Made by a program: the position numbers and the translations under genes
Shown here: positions 1 to 5,894 of the stretch, in pieces
Position numbering within the stretch: position 1 is the first letter of the stretch
Layout of the letters: each line of letters opens with the position of its first letter
Notes under the pieces: model-generated
Databases searched by the model: none
What the model was told of the DNA's origin: nothing
Seen by the model: the letters and a program-made list of their open reading frames with translations, nothing else
NCBI GenBank assembly: GCA_934590135.1
Contig: CAKTOT010000101.1
Span: 1 to 7,599, forward strand
DNA: 7,599 nt
Reading direction: 5' to 3'
From: an uncultured Muribaculaceae bacterium
GTDB taxonomy: Bacteria; Bacteroidota; Bacteroidia; Bacteroidales; Muribaculaceae

Positions 1-81
1 GTTGGTCTCGAAGGCGTGGTCTACGTATTTTTTTTCGCCGCCGCCCATATGGGCCAGTGACAGGAGGATGCGGGATTCCAT
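1..81 (-). CDS. DegT/DnrJ/EryC1/StrS-family aminotransferase, N-terminus only (partial)
   Basis: The minus-strand frame from the ATG at 81-79 stays open to the window edge and gives 27 residues starting MESRILLSLAHMGGGEKKYV and continuing with DHAFETN. This resembles the N-terminus of PLP-dependent sugar aminotransferases of the DegT/DnrJ/EryC1/StrS family, which often begin with a strand, then HMGGxE and a helix leading to a TNW motif. Such enzymes transaminate keto-sugar nucleotides to amino sugars for surface polysaccharide or glycan synthesis. The Lys that binds PLP lies outside the window, so activity cannot be judged. It follows ugd on the same strand with a gap of about 118 bases that holds a repeat array and a possible promoter. 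The nearby nucleotide-sugar gene supports an envelope-glycan role. The family call rests on a short stretch. Confidence 0.72.
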   Translation of the reverse strand, partial: MESRILLSLAHMGGGEKKYVDHAFETN

Positions 82-90
82 AATAGTGTC

Positions 91-126
91 GAAATGTATG
101 GATTTATTCTATTTTTAGGAATAATG
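91..126 (-). promoter_or_regulatory. Possible promoter of the partial aminotransferase gene
   Basis: On the minus strand TACATTTC (98 to 91) matches seven of eight positions of the Bacteroidetes -7 element TAnnTTTG. No TTTG lies at the -33 position. That place is taken by ATTATTCC (125 to 118), the last unit of the 9-bp array, ending 19 bases upstream of the -7. The leader would be short, since the ATG begins at 81. The same ATTATTCC-N19-(-7) arrangement recurs before glsA. Confidence 0.45.
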
Positions 127-209
127 TGAGTGATGGGAGCGATGGGAGCGATGCTTTGTTCTCATCTTTTTCTTATTGTTCTCATTATTCTCATTGTTCT
201 TATTGTTTT
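118..209. repeat. 9-bp-period array with strand switch (array A)
   Basis: From 118 the plus strand reads as consecutive 9-mers. Four purine-rich units (118-153) fit RGARYNATG, for example GGAATAATG at 118 and GGAGCGATG at 136 and 145. After 153 the phase is kept but the units become pyrimidine-rich, such as CATTATTCT at 183 and CATTGTTCT at 192. These are reverse complements of the same unit (AGAATAATG, AGAACAATG). The two halves can pair imperfectly as a long hairpin. The array fills the gap between ugd and the aminotransferase start and runs over the ugd stop codon. It could work as a terminator for ugd, as a promoter-upstream element, or simply be a slippage-prone repeat. Confidence 0.8.
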
Positions 210-1546
210 TGTCGGTCGGTTACGGCGGCGGTGGGTGGTATTCCGAGGCCGTGGTATTCGAGGCCTTCTTCGGCGAGGTCGGCGCCTTGGTAGATGTTGC
301 GGCCGTCGACGATGAGGTTGCCGCGCATGGCGCGTGCTACGACTCGCCACGAGGGCAGGCGGAATTGTTTCCATTCGGTGAGCAGTACCAGTGCGTCGGC
401 GTCGATGCAGGCGTCGTACATGTCTGTGGCGTATTGGATGGTGTCGCCCAATCGGCGGCGACATTCGTCCATGGCTATGGGGTCGTAGGCGCGTATGGTG
501 GCTCCGGCTTGGCGCAGGGCGTCGATGGCTACGAGTGCGGGGGCGCAGCGCATGTCGTCGGTTTCGGGCTTAAAGGCGAGGCCCCAGATGGCTATGTGTC
601 GTCCGTGGAGGTCGCCAAGGCGCTGGCGCAGTATTTCGACGGGGCGCAGTTTCTGTGCTTCGTTGACGGCGTCTACGGCTTCGATGACGCGCATGTGGTA
701 GCCGTGTATGGCGCCGGTGTGCATGAGTGCTTTGACGTCTTTGGGGAAGCACGAGCCGCCGTATCCGCAACCGGGGTATAGGAATTTGCTGCCTATGCGT
801 GCGTCGCTGCCTATGCCTTTGCGTACCATATTGACGTCGGCGCCGGTGAGGTCACAGAGGTTGGCGATGTCGTTGATGAACGATATTCGGGTGGCGAGCA
901 TGGCGTTGGCGGCGTATTTGGTCATCTCGGCGGAGGCGATGTCCATGAATATGACGCGGAAGTTGTTGAGCAGGAATGGTCGGTAGAGGCGTTCCATGAC
1001 TCGTCGTGCGCGGTCGCTTTCGATGCCGATGACTACGCGGTCGGGGGACATGAAGTCTTTGATGGCGGCTCCTTCTTTGAGGAATTCGGGGTTGGAGGCG
1101 ACTTCGAAGGGTATGTCGAGGCCTCGGGCGTCGAGTTCGTCCTGTATGGTTTGTTTGATCAGCCGTGATGTGCCTACGGGTACGGTGCTTTTGGTGACCA
1201 GTAGGGTGTAGTGGTTGATGTATCGGCCGAAGGTGCGCGCTACTTCGAGGACGTAGCTCAGGTCTGCCGAGCCGTCTTCGTCCGGGGGCGTGCCTACGGC
1301 GCAGAATACTATGTCGCTGTTGTCGAGGACTTCGCGTAGGTCTGTGCCGAAGTGCAGTCGTCCGCCGGCGACGTTGCGGCTTACCAGGTCGTCGAGTCCG
1401 GGCTCGTAGATGGGTATGAGGCCTTGGCGCAGCCTTTCGATTTTGGCGGCATCGATGTCGATGCAGGTGACGTCAACGCCTATTTCGGCGAAACATGCTC
1501 CGGATACCAGTCCTACGTATCCTGTGCCTACTATTGTGATGTTCAT
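200..1546 (-). CDS. ugd: UDP-glucose 6-dehydrogenase
   Basis: Oxidises UDP-glucose to UDP-glucuronate with two NAD+ in the cytoplasm, supplying uronic acid for surface polysaccharides and for other nucleotide sugars. The 448 residues carry the full family pattern: Rossmann loop GTGYVGLVSG at 7-16, GTPPDEDGSADL at 86-97, TKSTVPVGTS at 118-127, SNPEFLKEG at 151-159 with the active-site Glu, MTKYAANA at 208-215 with the conserved Lys210, and GYGGSCFPKD at 261-270 with catalytic Cys266. The C-terminal UDP-binding domain is present (GLAFKPETDDMR near 322-333). Length is normal to slightly long; the last residues (TDRQKQ) have repetitive codons that belong to array A. The ATG at 1546 fits the family start and has a clear promoter about 45 bases upstream. 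UDP-mannose or UDP-GlcNAc dehydrogenase is less likely given the motif set. Confidence 0.95.
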   Translation of the reverse strand: MNITIVGTGYVGLVSGACFAEIGVDVTCIDIDAAKIERLRQGLIPIYEPGLDDLVSRNVAGGRLHFGTDLREVLDNSDIVFCAVGTPPDEDGSADLSYVLEVARTFGRYINHYTLLVTKSTVPVGTSRLIKQTIQDELDARGLDIPFEVASNPEFLKEGAAIKDFMSPDRVVIGIESDRARRVMERLYRPFLLNNFRVIFMDIASAEMTKYAANAMLATRISFINDIANLCDLTGADVNMVRKGIGSDARIGSKFLYPGCGYGGSCFPKDVKALMHTGAIHGYHMRVIEAVDAVNEAQKLRPVEILRQRLGDLHGRHIAIWGLAFKPETDDMRCAPALVAIDALRQAGATIRAYDPIAMDECRRRLGDTIQYATDMYDACIDADALVLLTEWKQFRLPSWRVVARAMRGNLIVDGRNIYQGADLAEEGLEYHGLGIPPTAAVTDRQKQ

Positions 1547-1589
1547 ATCGGGTGTGTATACGTCGGTGTGATGCCTGTAAGGGCAACCG

Positions 1590-1621
1590 CAAATTTACGC
1601 TTTTTTCGCCTAACGGCCAAA
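1590..1621 (-). promoter_or_regulatory. ugd promoter
   Basis: The minus strand has TTTG (1621 to 1618), a 20-base spacer and TAAATTTG (1597 to 1590), a full match to the Bacteroidetes sigma factor consensus. Transcription would start near 1583-1585, giving a leader of about 38 bases before the ATG at 1546. A small GTGG/CCAC hairpin (1630-1641) lies just upstream of the -33 element. Confidence 0.82.
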
Positions 1622-1645
1622 ACTATAGTGTGGCAGTCCACGTTC

Positions 1646-1706
1646 GAGGCTGTCGTGGCATTCGGCGTTCGGCAATGTCGTGGCATTCGAGGCTGTCGTG
1701 GCTGTC
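1646..1706. repeat. 9-bp-period array, unit GNGGCNNTC (array B)
   Basis: Seven head-to-tail units lie in the gap between the membrane acyltransferase stop and the ugd promoter. GTGGCATTC occurs at 1655 and 1680, and GAGGCTGTC at 1646 and 1689. The unit at 1664 is shortened to seven bases. Every unit ends in TC on the plus strand. A perfect palindrome, CTGTCGACAG (1702-1711), overlaps the end. No ORF or known RNA explains it. Confidence 0.75.
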
Positions 1707-1735
1707 GACAGTTGACATAGCCGTGGCGGTCGGCG

Positions 1736-2815
1736 TTATTTGCGGCGGAAGGCGTGGTAGTCGCCGCAGAGAAGCCGGGCGGTCAGGGGACTGCGGCTGA
1801 GGATGTATTCGGCGCCGAGGGTGACGGCGATGACGGCGGCGGCAGCGATGGTGGCGATGACTGTCAGGGGTACAATGGAGAGGGCCATGTCGCGTGCGGG
1901 TTCTTGCAGGAAGGTCATGGGGAAGAGGAAGAAGTAGTGCAACAGGTATATGGCCAGTGATTTGCGCCCGAGGTATTCGAGGGTGAGGGCTATGCGTGAG
2001 GGGTGTGTGCGTTCGGGGCTGTAGGCTTTGTCGGACCATGGTACGGCGATGTTCATGACCACGATGACGAGTGCTGCTTGGTATAGCATTCGGGCGGCTG
2101 GGACGATGACGGGTATGCCGTCGAGGGCGTCGAAGCTCCAGGGCCAGGCGATGATGCTGAATAGGGGTATGGCGGCGAGCAGGGCGACGGTGACGGCTCG
2201 GGGGTTGGCTGTCAGGCGCAAGAAGGCGTCTTGGTGCTGTCGGGCGATGGCGCCGAGCATAAATATGGGCAGGAATTGGGCGACGAGCAGGATGGAGGTG
2301 GTGTAGATGTATCGGATGGGGAGGAAGTGCACGATGCAGACGTATATGACGAAGCCGACGGCGATGGAGGCTGCGGCGGCGAGTGCGGCGCGTCTGATGC
2401 GCAGTATCACGGGGGCGAGCAGGGTGTACATGGCCATGATGACGAATAGTACGGGGGTGAACCAATAGCCGTTTTTGTATTCGCTTGTCCAAAGTCCGTC
2501 AAATCCTTGTGGTAGTGGCGATTGTAGACCGCTTGTAGGGAAGTATAGCACCCAAATGGATGATACGATGACCATGGGGACGAGCAGTTGCATGGCGCGT
2601 TGGCGCAGGTCGGGGCGGCGTATGCGGCCGTCGGCGGTGGTTTTGTAGGCGAACCATCCGCTGATGAAGAAGAATAGCGGCATGTGTGTTTCGCCGATGA
2701 TTTTGAAGAGTGTGGCGGCGTCAATGTCGCGTATGCACATGGTCAGGATGTGCCCCATCACCACCATGTATATGGCGATGCCTTTGATGAGGTCCATGTA
2801 GTGCTGTCTTTTCAT
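1736..2815 (-). CDS. Membrane acyltransferase, Acyltransferase_3 family (probable O-acyltransferase)
   Basis: A 359-residue integral membrane protein of the Acyltransferase_3 family, members of which transfer acetyl or other acyl groups to sugars, glycolipids or polysaccharides at the inner membrane. The N-terminus has the hallmark Lys-x10-His (Lys11, His22) in the first membrane segment, then HMPLFFFISGWFAYK at 44-58 and GYWFTPVLF at 116-124. About ten hydrophobic segments can be seen (roughly 9-28, 44-57, 76-92, 117-138, 143-163, 172-190, 206-224, 240-258, 284-303, 311-334). The C-terminal YLGRKSLAIYLLHYFF (281-296) is also typical. The acceptor cannot be told from sequence. It lies between the ArgC-like gene and ugd on one strand, with 118 bases upstream and no clear promoter there, so it may be read from further upstream. 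Neighbouring ugd and a sugar aminotransferase suggest a glycan or glycolipid acceptor, which is inference. Confidence 0.9.
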   Translation of the reverse strand: MKRQHYMDLIKGIAIYMVVMGHILTMCIRDIDAATLFKIIGETHMPLFFFISGWFAYKTTADGRIRRPDLRQRAMQLLVPMVIVSSIWVLYFPTSGLQSPLPQGFDGLWTSEYKNGYWFTPVLFVIMAMYTLLAPVILRIRRAALAAAASIAVGFVIYVCIVHFLPIRYIYTTSILLVAQFLPIFMLGAIARQHQDAFLRLTANPRAVTVALLAAIPLFSIIAWPWSFDALDGIPVIVPAARMLYQAALVIVVMNIAVPWSDKAYSPERTHPSRIALTLEYLGRKSLAIYLLHYFFLFPMTFLQEPARDMALSIVPLTVIATIAAAAVIAVTLGAEYILSRSPLTARLLCGDYHAFRRK

Positions 2816-2843
2816 AATGTGGAATGTAGAATGGGTGGGGTGT

Positions 2844-2900
2844 GGCCTCGGTCCTGAGGGCCGGAGTGACTTTCGTAGTAGGTATGGCCGATGTGGCCGA
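2844..2900. repeat. Short hairpin and two-unit 9-bp repeat between acyltransferase and ArgC-like genes (array C)
   Basis: The 118-base gap (2816-2933) contains GGCCTC / GAGGGCC arms (2844-2849 and 2856-2862, one bulged base) around a six-base loop. It also has two adjacent near-identical 9-mers, TATGGCCGA at 2883 and TGTGGCCGA at 2892. No U-run follows the hairpin on either strand, so a terminator is not supported. No TAnnTTTG element is seen before the acyltransferase start. Confidence 0.4.
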
Positions 2901-2933
2901 TATTGGGCTTCGGTGCTATTTTCGGGTGGGGGA

Positions 2934-3857
2934 CTATTCGAGGCCGACGCGTTCGCTCAGTCCGAAGAGGAGGTTGAGGTTGTGTACGGCGGTGCCGGCA
3001 GCGCCTTTCATGCGGTTGTCGATGACTGATGTGATGAGCAGTCGGTCGTCGATGCGGTCAAGGTGGAGCAGGCATTTGTTGGTGCCGATGACGTCTTTGA
3101 TGTCGGCGGGGGCGTCGGTGACGAATGTGAAGTTGTGGTCGTCGTAGTATTCGTCGTAGATTTCGCGCAGGCGTTCGATCGAGACTTTGCAGTCGAAGTA
3201 TATGGCGGCCATGGTTCCGCGCGCGAGGTTTGCGTGTATGGGGATGAGCTCGACGGGGGCGTTGAAGCTGTTTTGGAGTTGCGAGATGCTTTGGCGTATT
3301 TCGGCGAGCTGTGGGTGGCGGAATGCTCGGAAGATGCTGATGTTGTCGTGGGGCTGGCGGCACGTGGTGTCGGCATTGTCATCGTCGGCGGTGATGGCTG
3401 TGATGTGTACTGTGCTGTTGATGAGCAGGTTTTTGGCGGCGGGTATCAGCGCGGGCAGTATGGCTGCGGCGAGGTTTCCGGGGTTGGCGATGTGCCGTGC
3501 GCCGCGGACTATGCGTTTGCGGTTGAGCTCGGAGAGGCCGTAGACGTAGTCGTGTGTGTCGTCCTCGATGCGGTGTTCGGCGCCGAGGTCGATGATGCGA
3601 GTGTCTTCGGGCACGGGATGCCGGTGCAGCAGTTGGCTGTCGCAGCAGAATACGCAGTTGATGTCCGTATAGTCGATTTCGGCGGTATATCGGAGGTTGG
3701 TATCACCTGTGAGGCCGGGGTGGATGTCGGTGACGGGCTGTGGGGCGAGTGTGTCCGAGTGTACCCATCGGAGGGTGACGTCTGGATGGTGAAGCAGCAG
3801 GCGTATGAGTGTGCCGTCGGTGTATCGGTCGGCGCCTATGATTGCGGTGTTTATCAT
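2934..3857 (-). CDS. argC: Diverged ArgC-family protein (N-acetyl-gamma-glutamyl-phosphate reductase-like) lacking the catalytic Cys
   Basis: True ArgC reduces N-acetylglutamyl-phosphate with NADPH on the way to ornithine and arginine. The 307 residues clearly belong to the family: YTDGTLIRLLLHHP at 12-25, YGLSELNR at 106-113, TNKCLLHL at 259-266, and KGAAGTAVHNLNLLFGL at 284-300. Three functional motifs are altered. The N-terminal Gly-rich loop (usually GGAGYTxG) is GADRYTDG. The catalytic NPGC motif is NPGN, with Asn128 encoded by AAC at 3476-3474. The SGxSGAG loop is replaced by acidic ADDDNADTTC at 157-166. The usual active-site stretch before RG reads IHANLARG at 207-214. The ORF is intact and nearly full length, which argues for a maintained protein. 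It is not among arg genes: glsB lies 121 bases upstream and an acyltransferase 118 bases downstream. I infer a pseudoenzyme or repurposed dehydrogenase-fold protein; most pipelines would label it ArgC. Confidence 0.82.
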   Translation of the reverse strand: MINTAIIGADRYTDGTLIRLLLHHPDVTLRWVHSDTLAPQPVTDIHPGLTGDTNLRYTAEIDYTDINCVFCCDSQLLHRHPVPEDTRIIDLGAEHRIEDDTHDYVYGLSELNRKRIVRGARHIANPGNLAAAILPALIPAAKNLLINSTVHITAITADDDNADTTCRQPHDNISIFRAFRHPQLAEIRQSISQLQNSFNAPVELIPIHANLARGTMAAIYFDCKVSIERLREIYDEYYDDHNFTFVTDAPADIKDVIGTNKCLLHLDRIDDRLLITSVIDNRMKGAAGTAVHNLNLLFGLSERVGLE

Positions 3858-3912
3858 TGCGGGGGAGATTTTTCTTTTGCTTGGGTGAGAGGTAATGTTG
3901 TTTTTGGGGACC

Positions 3913-3948
3913 CTTAGAGGCTTTAGGGACTTTACGGTCCTTAGGGGC
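3913..3948. repeat. 9-bp-period array, unit YTTASRGNC (array D)
   Basis: Four exact 9-base steps begin at 3913, 3922, 3931 and 3940; examples are TTTAGGGAC at 3922 and CTTAGGGGC at 3940. A related CTTTAGGGG at 3977-3985 overlaps the glsB stop codon but is out of phase. A short stem AGGGAC/GTCCTT (3925-3930 with 3937-3942) is possible. The array sits between glsB and the ArgC-like gene, where no TAnnTTTG promoter is seen. Confidence 0.65.
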
Positions 3949-3978
3949 GGGCTGTGCGGTCGGGCCTCCGAGGGGGCT

Positions 3979-4908
3979 TTAGGGGTGGAATGTGGCGATG
4001 TGTCGAGCTTTCTTTTCTTCGAATATCTCGCTGATGGCGAAGAATATGCCTGATTCTTCGACGTCGCCGAATTCGTCGTTGATGGCGGTGCCGAACATGC
4101 GCATGGTGGGCGAGAGTGACATGTAGGCGTTGACCAGCGGCGGGATGTTGTATCCCAGGCGTCGTATCTCGGTGTTGAGTATGCGGTAGTCGGCTTTGAA
4201 GTCGGCGCCGGTGAACAGACGCTTCATTGCTTCGGTGTCGATGTGTGTGTCCAGAGGGTTGCGCGGTCGTACCAGTCGGTCGGGGTCGGGAAAGTACTTG
4301 TTGATGAAGTATAGTATCATGTTGCGGCACTCGCACGAGTAGCTGGGGTACATGGTGACTTTGCCGAAGAGATATCGTATCTGCGGATAGACGACGGTGA
4401 GTGCTCCCAGACCGTCCCAGAGGTTGTCGAGGGCGTATAGGGCCTTGGCGCCGGCGCGTGACGACTGGTATTCGAGGCGTACAAAGGAGCGGCCCAGTTC
4501 GAGGGTGTGGGGCAGGTAGTCACGGATGAATTTGTCGCTGAAGTCAAACATGTGGCTTGTGGCGATGCGCGGGCGTCCGTCGGTGTCCATACGTATGTCT
4601 TCGCCGATGATGAAACGGTATCCGCCGAGTATCAGTCGGCTATCGGGTTCCCAGACGATGAGCTGACGGCAGGGTGGTTCCATGGTGTCGTATTGGTCGA
4701 TGTCGCAGTCTTTGCCGGTGCCTCCGCCGGCGCTGCGGAAGGCGATTTCGCGCAGTCGACCTATCTCGCGCATAGTGTTGGGGCATGTATGGGCGTCTAC
4801 GATGTAGATGTCGTTGTCGGCCTTATTGGTTTTGCGCAGAAAACGTTGGGGTGTCAGTTCTGCCTCTATCAGGGCAGTGTCCACGGGGTCTATAATTTTT
4901 TCGTTCAT
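3979..4908 (-). CDS. glsB: GlsB/OlsB-like N-acyltransferase for glycine (amino-acid) lipids
   Basis: A GNAT-fold acyltransferase of the OlsB/hemolysin-like group. In Bacteroides the homologue GlsB N-acylates glycine with a 3-hydroxy fatty acid to begin glycine-lipid synthesis; in other bacteria OlsB uses ornithine. Counting from the ATG at 4908 the protein has 309 residues. It has NTMREIGRLREIAFRSAGGG (44-63), LGGYRFIIGED (94-104), HTLELGRSFVRLEYQS (134-149), WDGLGAL (164-170), FGKVTMYPSYS (181-191) and IPPLVNAYMSLSPTMRMFGT (255-274), a pattern I recognise from Bacteroides GlsB. An in-frame ATG at 4944 would add 12 residues. I prefer 4908 because it forms an ATGA overlap with the glsA stop and matches the family N-terminus. 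Translation is probably coupled to glsA. Substrate choice (glycine, serine-glycine or ornithine) cannot be read from the sequence. Confidence 0.88.
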   Translation of the reverse strand: MNEKIIDPVDTALIEAELTPQRFLRKTNKADNDIYIVDAHTCPNTMREIGRLREIAFRSAGGGTGKDCDIDQYDTMEPPCRQLIVWEPDSRLILGGYRFIIGEDIRMDTDGRPRIATSHMFDFSDKFIRDYLPHTLELGRSFVRLEYQSSRAGAKALYALDNLWDGLGALTVVYPQIRYLFGKVTMYPSYSCECRNMILYFINKYFPDPDRLVRPRNPLDTHIDTEAMKRLFTGADFKADYRILNTEIRRLGYNIPPLVNAYMSLSPTMRMFGTAINDEFGDVEESGIFFAISEIFEEKKARHIATFHP

Positions 4909-5837
4909 TGTCGGTGTTGTGATAATTGCTGTCCGGCCGGGCATTGTTGCGACAGGCTGTATACGATTTTGCGGATGTCGTCGGCGGCCTGCCGTGGCGT
5001 TCGGTCTTGGATGTCGGAGTAGGGGACGACGTCGGCGCAGGCGATGTCGAAGTGACGGCCGCGGGCGCGGAAGACTTCGCGCGGCAGCAGTACCATCTCG
5101 AAGTTGAAGCGCAGTCCCAGTTGCTGACGGCGGCGTGCAAAGCGGTAGAATGAGGGGGTATTTGTGCCCGAGAAGTACACCGGGACGATGTCACGCCTGT
5201 ATTGTCGGGCCATGGTGACGAAGCTTTTGCGCCATGTCAAGTCGGCGATAGAGCCGTCGTCTTGGAGGCGCGAGCATAGTCCGGCGGGGAATATGAGTAC
5301 GGGGTCGTCGCCTGCGAGGACGTCTTCGATGGATGCTATGGTGTTGCGGCTTTGGGCAGCGTGTGTATTGACGGGTACAAAGACGTCCGTCAGGGGTTCG
5401 ATTGCCATCAGTAGGTCGTTGACGATGAAGTGTACCTGTCCGCCGTAGTGTCGGGTGAATATGTCGATGAGGGCCATTCCATCGAGGCCGCCCAGGGGGT
5501 GATTGGAGACGATGATGACGCGTCGCCGAGTGGGGTCGGGCAGTTGCGAGCCTTGGGCGAGGTCGACAGTGACGTCCAAATCTGACAGAACGCCGTGGCA
5601 GAATTCGGCGCCGCGTCGCGGGTAGTTGTCGCGCAGCAGGGCGTTGAGCTCGTCTTGGCGTATCAGTCGTGCCAGTCGCGATACCAAGCAGCGAGGCACC
5701 CAGCGCGCCTTACGTCCCAGGCGTGCGCGCACTATGGCGTGCAGGTCCAGCTGTATGGGCCCGTCGGACGCTGTCGCGGCAGCATCGGCTGTCGCGGCTT
5801 CCGGTGCGGCTTGCGCTGATATGTCGTTGTCTCTCAT
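4905..5837 (-). CDS. glsA: GlsA/OlsA-like O-acyltransferase (PlsC superfamily)
   Basis: A lysophospholipid-acyltransferase-like protein, 310 residues from the ATG at 5837. In Bacteroides, GlsA adds the second acyl chain to the hydroxyl of the N-acyl glycine made by GlsB, at the cytoplasmic face of the membrane. Motifs are SNHPLGGLDGMAL (111-123, with His113 and Asp119), FPAGLCSR (183-190) and IVPVYFSGTN (217-226). The His-to-Asp spacing and FPAGLCSR differ from classical PlsC (HxxxxD, FPEGTRS) but are usual for this Bacteroidetes subgroup as I know it. Residues 8-25 are an Ala/Asp/Thr-rich extension, partly built from an 18-bp DNA repeat (5770-5805). A TTG at 5870 would add 11 residues but lies inside the promoter -7 element, so I reject it. 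The gene overlaps glsB by four bases, forming a two-gene pathway unit. Confidence 0.87.
   Translation of the reverse strand: MRDNDISAQAAPEAATADAAATASDGPIQLDLHAIVRARLGRKARWVPRCLVSRLARLIRQDELNALLRDNYPRRGAEFCHGVLSDLDVTVDLAQGSQLPDPTRRRVIIVSNHPLGGLDGMALIDIFTRHYGGQVHFIVNDLLMAIEPLTDVFVPVNTHAAQSRNTIASIEDVLAGDDPVLIFPAGLCSRLQDDGSIADLTWRKSFVTMARQYRRDIVPVYFSGTNTPSFYRFARRRQQLGLRFNFEMVLLPREVFRARGRHFDIACADVVPYSDIQDRTPRQAADDIRKIVYSLSQQCPAGQQLSQHRQ
5770..5805. repeat. 18-bp direct repeat in the glsA 5' coding region
   Basis: GCTGTCGCGGC occurs at 5770-5780 and again at 5788-5798, an offset of 18 (two times nine). It encodes part of the Ala-rich N-terminal extension of GlsA, ahead of the conserved domain. Confidence 0.5.
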
Positions 5838-5859
5838 GTCGCAATAGTGTATTTGGACG

Positions 5860-5894
5860 CAAAGGTACAAAATAATGTGGAATTTGGGAATAAT
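5860..5894 (-). promoter_or_regulatory. glsAB promoter (-7 element plus array-derived upstream element)
   Basis: On the minus strand TACCTTTG (5867 to 5860) is a full match to TAnnTTTG. Transcription would start near 5853-5855, giving a leader of about 17 bases before the ATG at 5837. No TTTG is found at -33; the place is held by ATTATTCC (5894 to 5887), the edge unit of array E, ending exactly 19 bases upstream. Confidence 0.65.

Noticed and set aside
118..209. CRISPR array
   Set aside because: Units are only nine bases, degenerate and without spacers, and no cas gene is present.
1623..2492. Minus-strand open frame of 289 codons overlapping the membrane acyltransferase
   Set aside because: His/Arg/Pro-rich translation typical of an out-of-frame reading; the overlapping frame encodes a coherent ten-helix membrane protein.
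2844..2862. Intrinsic terminator between the ArgC-like and acyltransferase genes
   Set aside because: The hairpin is short, bulged and not followed by a U-run on either strand.
3474..3476. Loss of the ArgC Cys as a sequencing error
   Set aside because: AAC differs from a Cys codon (TGC) by two bases and two other motifs are altered too, so a single base error does not explain it.
3063..3917. Long plus-strand open frame (284 codons) opposite the ArgC-like gene
   Set aside because: Composition is Val/Gly/Asp-rich as expected from the complement of a GC-rich gene, with no family resemblance; the minus strand has a clear ArgC-family protein.
4909..4944. Upstream ATG extending GlsB by 12 residues
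   Set aside because: It would need a 40-base overlap with glsA; the ATG at 4908 gives the usual ATGA coupling and matches the family N-terminus.
5481..5505. Non-canonical His-x5-Asp spacing in GlsA as a sign of inactivity
   Set aside because: HPLGG-x-DG together with FPAGLCSR is, to my knowledge, normal for this Bacteroidetes acyltransferase subgroup.
5838..5870. TTG start extending GlsA by 11 residues
   Set aside because: The TTG lies beside the TACCTTTG -7 element, so it would be upstream of the expected transcript start; the ATG at 5837 is preferred.
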